Origin: Allosediminivita pacifica
GTDB taxonomy: Bacteria > Pseudomonadota > Alphaproteobacteria > Rhodobacterales > Rhodobacteraceae
Length of the DNA stretch: 64,000 nt
Direction of reading: 5' to 3'
NCBI RefSeq assembly: GCF_003054175.1
Contig: NZ_QBKN01000012.1
Coordinates: 1 to 64,000 of the forward strand
This document shows positions 34,087 through 43,498 of this stretch, piece after piece (position 1 is the stretch's first letter; each line of letters starts with the position of its first letter). The notes below the pieces were generated by a model that saw only the letters and a list, made by a program, of their open reading frames with translations, was not told the origin of the DNA and made no database searches. Both the position numbers and the translations under genes were made by a program.

Positions 34087-35733
34087 ATGATTTCCAGATG
34101 GTTCGCGCTTCTGCTGCTCCTATGCGGCGGCACCACGGCCCGGGCCGAAACCTGGCGGGTGGTTTACAACGAGTTTCCACCCTATTCGACCACCACGGAC
34201 TCGGAGCAGCCGGTCGGGTTCGCCATTGATCTGCTCAGGGCAGCCGTCAGCGATCTTGATGTGGAACTCGTGTTCATTCTGGCCGACAACCCCGGCGCTG
34301 CTATGCAGATGCTCGCCGACGGTGACGCGGATCTGCATCCACACCTCGCGCCCAACTCGACGCGCGCCGAGGTTCTGAATTTCACCACGTCGATCAAATC
34401 AATCCAGGTGCGGGCTTACCAGAGGCGAGACCGTCCTGAGCCGGCCGACACTAGCCAACTTGCCGGACTCCGTATCGGGGTCGCCGCGGGCTCTCTGCCG
34501 GATTTCATCGCGTCACGCTATCAAGATGCGAGCGTCGTCCGATTGCAAGACAACAACGCGTTGTTCTTCGCGCTCGCAAAGGGGGACGTCGATCTTGCCT
34601 TTTATGCCGACAATGCCTTCGAAAGCATCGCTGTCGGGCTTGGTGTTGAAGGCGATTACAGGCCGGTCGGGCCCGTTCTTTCGACGCGTCAGGTGGCAAT
34701 GGGGGTCCGTCGTGCGCGCCCCGATATCCTGCAGCCCTTGGATGGCAGACTTCGTGCCCTTGTCGATACGCCAGAATACTGGGCCATTCACGCGACCTGG
34801 TTCGGCGATGGCGAGTCGCGCTGGCACGCCTCTGAAATGGCTTGGATTGGAGCGCTCTTCGCAACCGCGACTGTCGGCGCGGCCATCTTCGCAGTTCTTG
34901 TGTGGCGGCGCAGTGCCAGCAGCGCTAGGGACCCTCATGCCGCTGCCGCTATCGTGGAGCGTGACGCTCTTCACCAGTTGCTGGAAAGCCAGAAGCACGA
35001 ATACGAGGAGTATCTGGACGAGGCGCGCAAGCGGCTCCAAGGGGCTTCACACGCGCTAAAGTCGCCACTTGTGTCGATCTCTGGTTTTGCCCAGATGCTT
35101 TGCTAGGCCCGCCGAGAGCCGGATGCCGAGACCAGTGATCAAATGATGGATTCGGCGATAAAGCATATTCAGGCCCACGTCGAAGACATGCGCCGGATAA
35201 CCGCGGAAATCGGCGACACGTTTACATTGGAGACCAGCCGTGCCGATTGTGCGCACTTTTCCCTTGACGAAATGGCGCTGGATATCCGCGCCCGCCTAGC
35301 CTCAAGGCTCTTGCAGCACGACTGCGAACTTGAACTGCGGCCACTTGGCGAAGGGTGGGGCGATCCGGAACTGATCAGCAAAGCCGTTCAGGCATTTGTC
35401 GAGCGCGCATTGACATCTGTTCCGCGCGAAGATCCTGCACGCATCCAACTCGTGAAAGAGGAGGGTGCGGAAGAGTGGTCGATCGGGGTGCGCTGTCAGT
35501 GGCCGCCAGCGCCGCATGGTCCGTCAAGCGTGATATCGGATATAGGCAAGGACCAAGGTGCGGACATCCGTCATTCGGCGCCGGGGCTCTCGATCTCACG
35601 GTGGATCGCCCGGCGCCACGGTGGCACAGTGCGGGTGGCCGAAGGCCGTGACGGCGGCGTCACCTTGTGGCTCACGGTGCCATGTGACCCGAGTGGTACA
35701 TGGGGGCCTTCAGGGGTGGATGATGCAGCTTAA
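34087..35733 (+). pseudogene. Sensor histidine kinase with periplasmic SBP domain, broken by an in-frame TAG
   Basis: One reading frame of 549 codons is interrupted only at 35104-35106 by TAG. Before it come a signal peptide (FALLLLLCGGTTARA), an SBP_bac_3-type sensor domain (WRVVYNEFPPYSTTTDSEQPVGFAIDLLRAA), a membrane helix near residues 255-275, a coiled linker and the H-box ASHALKSPLVSISGFAQML. After it the frame continues with HisKA helix 2 and a weak HATPase ending GLSISRWIARRHGGTVRVAE. The N-box reads KAVQAFVERAL and lacks the usual Asn. There is no ribosome site at the later ATG (35143). It is best read as a decayed or non-catalytic kinase; a base-call error or readthrough is possible. 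No response regulator gene adjoins. Confidence 0.7.
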
Positions 35734-36039
35734 GCCTACTTTCATCTCCTGAATGTTGGTGCCGCTTGAACCCGCGAGGTTCAGGGGAGCTGTCGGCACG
35801 GGCAGATTTGCCTTTCCAGGCCGAATACAAGTGATTGAAGCTGGCTGGCAAAAATGCCTTAGGCGAGCTCGAGGCTCGTGCATTGAGTTAGCACTGGAAA
35901 AATCACTCCGGACACACAGTTTAAGGGGCCGGGGCGACAGCCTTTATCCAAACACCGGCGAGTTGGCCCTGAGGCCCTGCCGGAAATACCCGCATCCTGA
36001 TAGGCCCACTAATGCGGATCAAGGGGCACAGGGGACCCG
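35734..36039. other. Intergenic region before the pqi operon
   Basis: About 305 nt with no convincing gene. A small hairpin TGAACC-CGCGA-GGTTCA (about 35767-35783) lies shortly after the kinase remnant and may end its transcript. The rest probably holds the pqi promoter. Confidence 0.4.
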
Positions 36040-36681
36040 ATGACGATAGCCCGAGAAAGTTCCGCGGCAGTGCAGCGCCGCTATATTGCCTGCCCGCATT
36101 GCGACACACTGCATGTGGAGGCGCTGATCCCGGAAGATTACACGGCCACTTGCCGGCATTGCGGCCATGTCCTTGCAGCACCACGCAGGAACTCGTACGC
36201 GCGCGTTCTATCGTTGGCCGTGACGGCCCTGATCCTGATGCTGGGGGCGCTGTTCTTCCCTTTCATTTCTCTTGAGGCCGCGGGGCTCTCCAACAGGACA
36301 TCGGTGGTCGATGCGATGCTCGCGTTTTCCGATGGATTGATGCTTCCGCTCTCGATCGCAGTCGCGCTGCTGATCGCCCTGATCCCGGCAGCGCGTCTTT
36401 GTGCGATCGCCTATACCCTGGTGCCGCTGGTGTTTGGAGGGAGGCCCTACCGCCACGCCGAAACCGCGTTCCGGATGGCCGAGCGCCTTCGCCCCTGGTC
36501 GATGGCAGAGATATTCATCGTTGGTGTTGCGGTTGCCCTGGTCAAGGTATCGGGACTCGCCTCCGTCAGTTTCGGGCCGGCCTTCTGGGCCTTTGCCGCA
36601 CTTGTCATTGTGACGGTGCTGCAGGACAACGCCATGTGCAGGTACACGATATGGAAATCTCTGGAAAATCAACGCCGCTGA
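36040..36681 (+). CDS. PqiA-type membrane protein, first half-protein
   Basis: A 213-residue protein. A zinc-ribbon-like N-terminus (CPHCDTLHV, CRHCG) is followed by four membrane helices (VLSLAVTALILMLGALFFPFISLEA, LPLSIAVALLIALIPAARLCAI, MAEIFIVGVAVALVKVSGL, FWAFAALVIVTVL). That is one PqiA repeat. E. coli PqiA carries two such repeats in one chain. With PqiB and PqiC it forms an envelope-spanning lipid transport machine. It overlaps the second half-protein gene by 31 nt. Confidence 0.85.
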   Translation: MTIARESSAAVQRRYIACPHCDTLHVEALIPEDYTATCRHCGHVLAAPRRNSYARVLSLAVTALILMLGALFFPFISLEAAGLSNRTSVVDAMLAFSDGLMLPLSIAVALLIALIPAARLCAIAYTLVPLVFGGRPYRHAETAFRMAERLRPWSMAEIFIVGVAVALVKVSGLASVSFGPAFWAFAALVIVTVLQDNAMCRYTIWKSLENQRR

Positions 36682-37283
36682 GGACAGCGCGGCAGGCAGG
36701 GCTGGTGGCTTGCCAGCATTGCTACCTTGTCCACGAAACGGGCGCGGTGCGCTGCCAGCGTTGTGGCGGAAAGCTTGCAAGCCGCATGCCCGGCTCGCTG
36801 CAGCGCGTCTGGGCGTGGCTCTTTGCCGGGCTGATCGTCTACGTGCCTGCAAATGTCTATCCGATGCTGATCACCGACACGCTTGGCCAGCACGAGGAAA
36901 ACACGATCGTCGGGGGGGCTGTCGAACTGTTCAATCACGGGTCTTATGGTATTGCCGCCGTGGTATTTGTTGCGAGCGTCATGATCCCGATCAGCAAGTT
37001 TCTTGCGATCGGGTATCTCGCGCTTGGGGTCCGCAGTACGGTCGCGATGCATCCGCATCGACGTCACCAGCTCTACGAGATTGTGGAGTTCATCGGCAGG
37101 TGGTCGATGATTGATGTCTTCGTAGTCGCGATCCTGGCTGCCCTTGTCCAGCTCGGGAACGTCGCTATCGTTCACCCTGGGATCGCAGCGGTGAGTTTTG
37201 CGCTGTCGGTCGCCTTCACGATGCTTTCCGCACAGAGCCTTGATCCGCGACTGATCTGGGACGCGGATGAGGAGATTAGATGA
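36651..37283 (+). CDS. PqiA-type membrane protein, second half-protein
   Basis: A 210-residue protein with the same layout as its neighbour: ribbon cysteines (CQHCYLVHE, CQRCGGKL) followed by four helices, including VWAWLFAGLIVYVPANVYPML and RWSMIDVFVVAILAALVQLG. The motif YVPANVYPML ... TIVGGAVELFNHGSYGIAAVVF is the conserved PqiA core. I chose the ATG at 36651, inside the end of the previous gene, which leaves a short leader before the first Cys pair. Its stop overlaps the PqiB start (ATGA). Confidence 0.85.
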   Translation: MEISGKSTPLRTARQAGLVACQHCYLVHETGAVRCQRCGGKLASRMPGSLQRVWAWLFAGLIVYVPANVYPMLITDTLGQHEENTIVGGAVELFNHGSYGIAAVVFVASVMIPISKFLAIGYLALGVRSTVAMHPHRRHQLYEIVEFIGRWSMIDVFVVAILAALVQLGNVAIVHPGIAAVSFALSVAFTMLSAQSLDPRLIWDADEEIR

Positions 37284-39079
37284 GCGAACAAAGCCCGGCG
37301 GAACCGGAGATCCGCCCGAAGTCTAAGGGCCTGTTGTCGGGGTTTTCTTTCGTCTGGTTCATTCCGGTTCTGGCGCTGGGGATTTCACTCTGGGTGGCAT
37401 GGCAAAGCTACGCGGGCCGTGGCGTGCTGATCCAGATCTCCTTCGAAAGCGCTTCTGGGGTTGAGGCAGAGCGGACGGACCTCAAGTTCCGAGAGGTCAC
37501 GGTTGGCACTGTGGAGCGTGTCGGCTTTTCCGAAGATCTCGGCCGCGTTGTTGCCCACGTTCGCGTCGATCGCGAAGTCGCGCCATACCTCGATGACGAT
37601 GCAAGTTTCTGGATCGTCCAGCCTGAAGTGACCGTTCGCGGGATCAGCGGACTGAATACCGTGCTATCAGGCGTGTATATCGAGGGCAGTTGGGACAGCG
37701 AGGCTGGTGAGGCAAGGCATCAGTTCGAAGGGCTTGCCCGAGCGCCGTTGGCAAGGCCGGCGCGTGAAGGTACCCACTTGGTGCTGCGTGCGCGAGATGG
37801 ACGCTCGATTGCCGCCGGAACGCCGATCCTTTACAAGGGGATCCGTGTGGGGGCGATCGAAGCACCGACGCTTTCCGAGAATGGTGACGGGGTCCTGATC
37901 GAAGCTTTTGTCGAAGCACCCTATGACCGTCTTCTGACGTCGAACACGCGGTTTTGGGATACCTCGGGGGTTTCTGTTTCCCTCGGTGCCGGCGGCGTTT
38001 CACTCGACTTTTCGTCGCTCGCCTCGCTTGTCGAAGGTGGAATCAGTTTCGGCACACTCGTTTCGGGGGGTGAAGCCGTCGAGGCCGGGCACTCATATCA
38101 GTTGTACTCCGACGAAGAGGACGCCCGTGCGAGCCTGATCAACGACCCGTCCGCGCGTAGCCTTCGCGTCTTGGCGGTGTTCGACGGGGCCGTCAGCGGG
38201 CTTAACGAGGGAACTGCGGTTCGCTTCCGTGGGCTGCCTGTCGGCGAAGTTTCGGATATCACCATGGTCGCCACTGATGAGGGCGGCCGGAAAGTCGTGA
38301 CACTCAATGCGATGCTCGCGCTTTCACCCGCGCGACTGGGTCTTGGCGAGGATGCATCCACGGACGAAGCGCTCGGTCTGCTGAGCGATTATGTGGACCA
38401 AGGCTTGCGCGCGCGCCTGACGTCGGCCAGCATCCTGTCCGGCAACTTGGTGGTCGAGCTTGTGGAATTGCCCGATGCGGATCCGGCCTCCATTGTCACT
38501 GAGGAAGACGGCCCGCCACGGCTCCCGACCGCCGACTCGGAACTTTCCGACTTCAACGCGACGGCGGAGGGTGTCTTCAAGCGGATCAATGCGCTGCCGA
38601 TCGAGGAGCTTCTGAGCTCCGGTCAGCGCCTGCTGAACTCGGTGACTGCTCTCGTCAACGACGAGGCGACCCGCGCCGCGATCCCGGAACTGACCGCCAC
38701 GCTTTCCGAGGCGAGGACCGTGATGCCGGAACTCAGGGCCACACTCGAGGAGGCAAGGGCGACCCTTGCGGAAACCCGGCAGATTGCCGTGGAGCTTCGC
38801 GAGGGCGGTGCGACCGAGGCGGTAAACAGCGCGCTGGATTCAGCCGTCAACGCCGCTGACGCGGTCGAGACGGCCGCTGGTGCGCTGCCGCCCTTGGTGG
38901 ATCGACTTGACGCACTGGCGACTCGGACCGAGGCCGTGGTCAGTGCCTACGGCGACAATTCACGTCTCGTGGCAGGGGTGCTTTCGACGCTGCGTGATGT
39001 CAGTGAAGCGTCCAACACGATACGATCGCTGGCAAGAATGCTGCAGCGCAATCCCAATTCGCTAATCATAGGGCGGTAA
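37280..39079 (+). CDS. pqiB: PqiB-type MCE (MlaD) domain protein
   Basis: A 599-residue protein with one N-terminal membrane helix (FVWFIPVLALGISLWVAW). Three MCE domains follow in series: near residues 45-135 (SFESASGVEAERTDLKFREVTVG), 155-250 (LRARDGRSIAAGTPILYKGIRVG) and 285-400 (VFDGAVSGLNEGTAVRFRGLPVG). A long C-terminal helical segment (residues 430-590) is rich in Ala, Leu and Glu. Three stacked MCE rings plus a helical needle is the known PqiB architecture, a tunnel carrying lipids between inner and outer membranes. It overlaps the second PqiA gene by 4 nt. Confidence 0.92.
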   Translation: MSEQSPAEPEIRPKSKGLLSGFSFVWFIPVLALGISLWVAWQSYAGRGVLIQISFESASGVEAERTDLKFREVTVGTVERVGFSEDLGRVVAHVRVDREVAPYLDDDASFWIVQPEVTVRGISGLNTVLSGVYIEGSWDSEAGEARHQFEGLARAPLARPAREGTHLVLRARDGRSIAAGTPILYKGIRVGAIEAPTLSENGDGVLIEAFVEAPYDRLLTSNTRFWDTSGVSVSLGAGGVSLDFSSLASLVEGGISFGTLVSGGEAVEAGHSYQLYSDEEDARASLINDPSARSLRVLAVFDGAVSGLNEGTAVRFRGLPVGEVSDITMVATDEGGRKVVTLNAMLALSPARLGLGEDASTDEALGLLSDYVDQGLRARLTSASILSGNLVVELVELPDADPASIVTEEDGPPRLPTADSELSDFNATAEGVFKRINALPIEELLSSGQRLLNSVTALVNDEATRAAIPELTATLSEARTVMPELRATLEEARATLAETRQIAVELREGGATEAVNSALDSAVNAADAVETAAGALPPLVDRLDALATRTEAVVSAYGDNSRLVAGVLSTLRDVSEASNTIRSLARMLQRNPNSLIIGR

Positions 39080-39080
39080 C

Positions 39081-39701
39081 ATGAAGATCCGAGCAATCTC
39101 GAGCATCCTGATGATCGCGGCTCTGTCCGCCTGCGGCGACGGGGGAGGGCCGCGCTATCTGGTCGAGTCTCCGCCCTCCGCTCTCAGTGTCCGGTCCGCG
39201 GTCGATACGCTTCTTGTCAGGACCGTCTCGCTGCCGGTCTATGCCGCCGACGAGGAAATCGCCTTTCAGGATGAAAGCGGGGTAATTCAGACGACGAATC
39301 TGGGCCTCTGGGCGGATGACCCGGAGCGCGCGACAACCCTGACGATCACTCGCCATCTAAATGCCATGTCTTCGGCGAAGGTCGCCTCCGAGCCTTGGCC
39401 GCTGCCGCAGCCGCCGGAAGGCGTCGCCGATGTTCGTATCGAGAACTTCATCGCGACCAATGCCGGCACCTTCCGGATCTCTGGTCAGTACTTCATGGGC
39501 TCCGAGCAGCCTCAACCAGAGATAAACTTCGAGAATCCTGACGAACAACCACGCCAGCTTCCGGCGCCCCTGCCGGACCGGGTCAAGATATTCGACATTT
39601 CGGTATCGCTTGTGGGGGAAGGCCCGGCTGCCATTGCGGCTGCACAGGCCGCCGCGCTGACAGAGCTCTCCGAACAGATGGCGCGTGATCTGGTGCGATA
39701 A
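39081..39701 (+). CDS. pqiC: PqiC-type outer-membrane lipoprotein (ABC transport auxiliary family)
   Basis: A 206-residue lipoprotein. The signal peptide ends in the lipobox LSAC at about residues 15-18. The DUF330 body shows YLVESPPSALSVRSAVDTLLVRTVSLPVYAADEEIAFQ and the C-terminal VSLVGEGPAAIAAAQAAALTELSEQMA. PqiC anchors the PqiB tunnel at the outer membrane. It starts one nt after the PqiB stop and is the last gene of the operon. Confidence 0.88.
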   Translation: MKIRAISSILMIAALSACGDGGGPRYLVESPPSALSVRSAVDTLLVRTVSLPVYAADEEIAFQDESGVIQTTNLGLWADDPERATTLTITRHLNAMSSAKVASEPWPLPQPPEGVADVRIENFIATNAGTFRISGQYFMGSEQPQPEINFENPDEQPRQLPAPLPDRVKIFDISVSLVGEGPAAIAAAQAAALTELSEQMARDLVR

Positions 39702-40105
39702 CTCGAGCAATTATTGCGCGTCTTCAATGGCCGCGAGAGAGGTCATAGTCGCACCTTGAATGCTTACCGAAACTGCTGGGAGAGGTATTCGTCGCTTTGA
39801 TCCCTCCCGATGGCGTCACCGGCCCGTCATCGTGAGGCAGCCGGAAAAATCCAACTTCCGGCGGTCCAAGATTGGGGAGCAGTGCATCAACCTGCGGCTC
39901 TCCGAAAATCCGGAGGAGAGTCGGGGCTCAGGTCAGTCGGTTCGGGAATCCGCGATGCCGAAAGCGCCGCGGAGCGCTACGACGCGTAGGTGGCCAAGCA
40001 GGTCCGCCAGCTTGGATTGCCGAACTGGTAGTCCATTCCATGATCTTGAAAAGCCTGCGCCTACCATAGGCGCGGGCGTGGCAAGCTCGTTACGGGGTTT
40101 TCGAG
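39702..40105. other. Intergenic region, possibly degraded sequence
   Basis: About 400 nt between the convergent pqiC and LysR genes. Open frames exist on the plus strand (39760-40176), but they are rich in Arg, Ser and Pro, lack a ribosome site and run into the LysR gene, so I do not call a gene. The stretch may be a decayed gene; no clear homology was recognised. Confidence 0.4.
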
Positions 40106-41026
40106 TTATCCTCGCGCAGAGGGCCATGCGCGCTTGGGACCCAAGGCGTTTCCCTGTGACAACAGCCAATCCCTGAACGTCCGGGCCTTTTCCGGCGCTC
40201 GGGAATGGGTCGTCAGGAAGAAGCTCTCGGGGGACGGGATGCTCTCGGACACGAGCACTGAAAGTCGGCCCTGTTCGATCAGCGGTCGAACAAGGCCTTC
40301 CCAGCCAAGCACGGCGCCCGCGCTATCCTGGGCAAGTTGAAGCGCGATCATGTAGTTGTTGACCGGCAGGCGCCGTCCTGTCGGAGCAGCCAGGCCGAGG
40401 GTGCTGAACCAGTCGGTCCAGCCAGTCCAACGGGCTTCCTCTCCAGACAAGTGGATCAACGGCGCCCCAAGCAGATCGTCGGGGGTCATGATGCCCTGTC
40501 GCGCGGCGTAGCCGGGCGCACCGACCGCAAGGATCCGGTCACGGAAGAGCAGGCTGTGATCGCCGCCATCTTCGGGCAAGGTGCCGTACCGGATGGCCAA
40601 GTCAGGACGGCCCGAGGTCGTCGCGACATCGCTGACGATCTGCGACACGACGATGTCCGGATGGCTCTGCCAGAACGCGGAAAGCCGCGGTGTGAGCCAG
40701 AAGGCGCTCATCGCGGTGGTGGCCTGGATCGTCACGTCCGCGGCATCGGGTCGGCCCCGAAGCTCCTGCACGGCGTCGGAGATGGATTCCAGTCCCCGTT
40801 GCAGTGCCACGAAGAGCCAGGCCCCCGCCTCGGTCAGTTCGACGCCGCGGTACTGCCGCGTGAACAGCGAGGTGGAGAGTTCGGATTCGAGCGCCTTGAT
40901 CTGGTGACTCACCGCCGCGGGGGTCACGTTCAGCTCTGACGCAGCGGACTTGAAGCTCAGATTCCGGGCAGCGGCCTCGAAGCAAAGCAGCGCTGTCATC
41001 GAGGGAAGGTCGTAGGGGCGGGGCAT
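40106..41026 (-). CDS. LysR-family transcriptional regulator (GcvA-like)
   Basis: A 306-residue LysR regulator. The winged HTH is residues 8-65 (LCFEAAARNLSFKSAASELNVTPAAVSHQIKALE, then FTRQYRGVELTEAG). The LysR substrate domain follows (VTIQATTAMSAFWLTPRLSAFWQSHPDI, DLAIRYGTLPEDG, SAGAVLGWEGLVRPLIEQGRL). This is the GcvA/AmpR branch. It is divergent from the Rieske oxygenase operon, so it is its probable activator, responding to the betaine-type substrate or a demethylated product. Known glycine betaine operons more often use the AraC-type GbdR. Confidence 0.88.
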   Translation of the reverse strand: MPRPYDLPSMTALLCFEAAARNLSFKSAASELNVTPAAVSHQIKALESELSTSLFTRQYRGVELTEAGAWLFVALQRGLESISDAVQELRGRPDAADVTIQATTAMSAFWLTPRLSAFWQSHPDIVVSQIVSDVATTSGRPDLAIRYGTLPEDGGDHSLLFRDRILAVGAPGYAARQGIMTPDDLLGAPLIHLSGEEARWTGWTDWFSTLGLAAPTGRRLPVNNYMIALQLAQDSAGAVLGWEGLVRPLIEQGRLSVLVSESIPSPESFFLTTHSRAPEKARTFRDWLLSQGNALGPKRAWPSARG

Positions 41027-41062
41027 GGCGTCGCGTTTGCTCCGGCGAGAGTCGGAATTGGA

Positions 41063-41077
41063 ATGAGTTTAGTTCAT
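41063..41077. promoter_or_regulatory. Candidate LysR box in the divergent promoter
   Basis: ATGA-GTTTAGT-TCAT, a perfect 4-bp-arm dyad (TGA-N7-TCA), lies 37-51 nt upstream of the LysR start and about 95 nt before the oxygenase start. Its position and symmetry fit a LysR recognition site. Confidence 0.45.
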
Positions 41078-41081
41078 TTAA

Positions 41082-42401
<1,320 letters not shown>

Positions 42402-42405
42402 GAGC

Positions 42406-43473
42406 ATGAACGCCAGCATCCAACCGACGCTCGCCTTCTGGTCCGACGACGAGCCGATCGAATGTGTGTCGCGCCTGCCCGAAGCTCAGGACGTGGTCAC
42501 CTTCACGTTCCAGGCGCCCTCCGGCGCGCTCTTCCGCTACAAGCCCGGGCAGTTCGTGACGCTGGAACTGCCCGTCCCCGGCGGGCCGCTCTATCGGACC
42601 TACACGATCTCGTCCTCACCCTCGCGGCCGACCTCTCTCACGATCACGGTGAAGGCACAGAATGCCTCGCTCGGGACACGGTGGATGCTCGACAACCTCG
42701 AGGCGGGGATGCGGCTCAAGGCGCTGGGGCCAGCCGGGCATTTTTCCTATCTGAACTACCCGGCGAAAAAGTATCTCTTCATCTCGGCAGGGTCGGGCGT
42801 CACGCCGATGATGTCGATGACCACGCACATGTACGACGCCGGGCGGGATCCCGATATCGTCATCATCAACTGCGCGCGCCGGCCTTCGGGCATCATCTTC
42901 CGGCAGCGGCTGGAGCACATGGCGTCGCGGATCACCGGGATCGAGCTGGCCTGGGTCGTGAAAGAGACCGACCGCTACCAGCCCTGGACCGGCTACCGCG
43001 GAAGGTTCAACCAGCTGCTGCTCGGCCTGACCACGCCCGATTACCTGGAACGTGAGGTGTTTTGCTGCGGCCCGGAGCCCTTCATGCAGGCCGTGCGCGA
43101 GGCCCTGGCAGGCCTCGGCTTCGACATGGATCACTACCACCAGGAGAGCTTCCACGCGGTCCCGGCCGAGGCCGAGGACGTGCCCGAGGATGTCACGCTC
43201 GACGAGGACGCGAAGGCCCAGGTGGAGTTTGCCACATCGGGCGTCAGCACCGAGTGTTCCGAAACGGAGACGATACTTGGTGCGGCGCGGGCCGCAGGGA
43301 TCGTCATCCCCTCGGGCTGCACCTTCGGCGTCTGCGGGACCTGCCGCATCCGCAAGCTCGAAGGCGAGGTGCACATGGTCCACAACGGTGGCATCACCCA
43401 GGAGGATATCGATGACGGATACGTTCTGGCCTGTTGCTCCAATCCAATCGGTCGGGTGAAGCTCGAGGTCTGA
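42406..43473 (+). CDS. Ferredoxin-NAD(P)H reductase component of the Rieske oxygenase, GbcB-like
   Basis: A 355-residue reductase. The FAD domain shows YKPGQFVTLELP and RTYTISSSPSRP near residue 60. The NAD domain shows LFISAGSGVTPMMSM near residue 125 and VFCCGPEPFMQAV. A C-terminal plant-type ferredoxin domain has ligands C-x4-C-x2-C in PSGCTFGVCGTCRIRKLEG, plus ACCSNP. It passes electrons from NAD(P)H to the Rieske centre. It is co-transcribed with the oxygenase. The ATG at 42406 lies 4 nt after the oxygenase stop. Confidence 0.88.
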   Translation: MNASIQPTLAFWSDDEPIECVSRLPEAQDVVTFTFQAPSGALFRYKPGQFVTLELPVPGGPLYRTYTISSSPSRPTSLTITVKAQNASLGTRWMLDNLEAGMRLKALGPAGHFSYLNYPAKKYLFISAGSGVTPMMSMTTHMYDAGRDPDIVIINCARRPSGIIFRQRLEHMASRITGIELAWVVKETDRYQPWTGYRGRFNQLLLGLTTPDYLEREVFCCGPEPFMQAVREALAGLGFDMDHYHQESFHAVPAEAEDVPEDVTLDEDAKAQVEFATSGVSTECSETETILGAARAAGIVIPSGCTFGVCGTCRIRKLEGEVHMVHNGGITQEDIDDGYVLACCSNPIGRVKLEV

Positions 43474-43498
43474 CCCAGCGCAAGCGAGAATAGCCGGC

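Noticed and set aside
35143-35733. Separate gene for the C-terminal kinase part
   Set aside because: It is in the same frame as the upstream part, separated only by one TAG, and its ATG has no ribosome site.
35767-35783. GGTTCA-containing hairpin considered as part of a tRNA
   Set aside because: No acceptor, D or anticodon arms can be built around it.
39760-40176. 138-codon plus-strand frame between pqiC and the LysR gene
   Set aside because: Arg/Ser/Pro-rich, no ribosome site, runs into the LysR coding region on the other strand.
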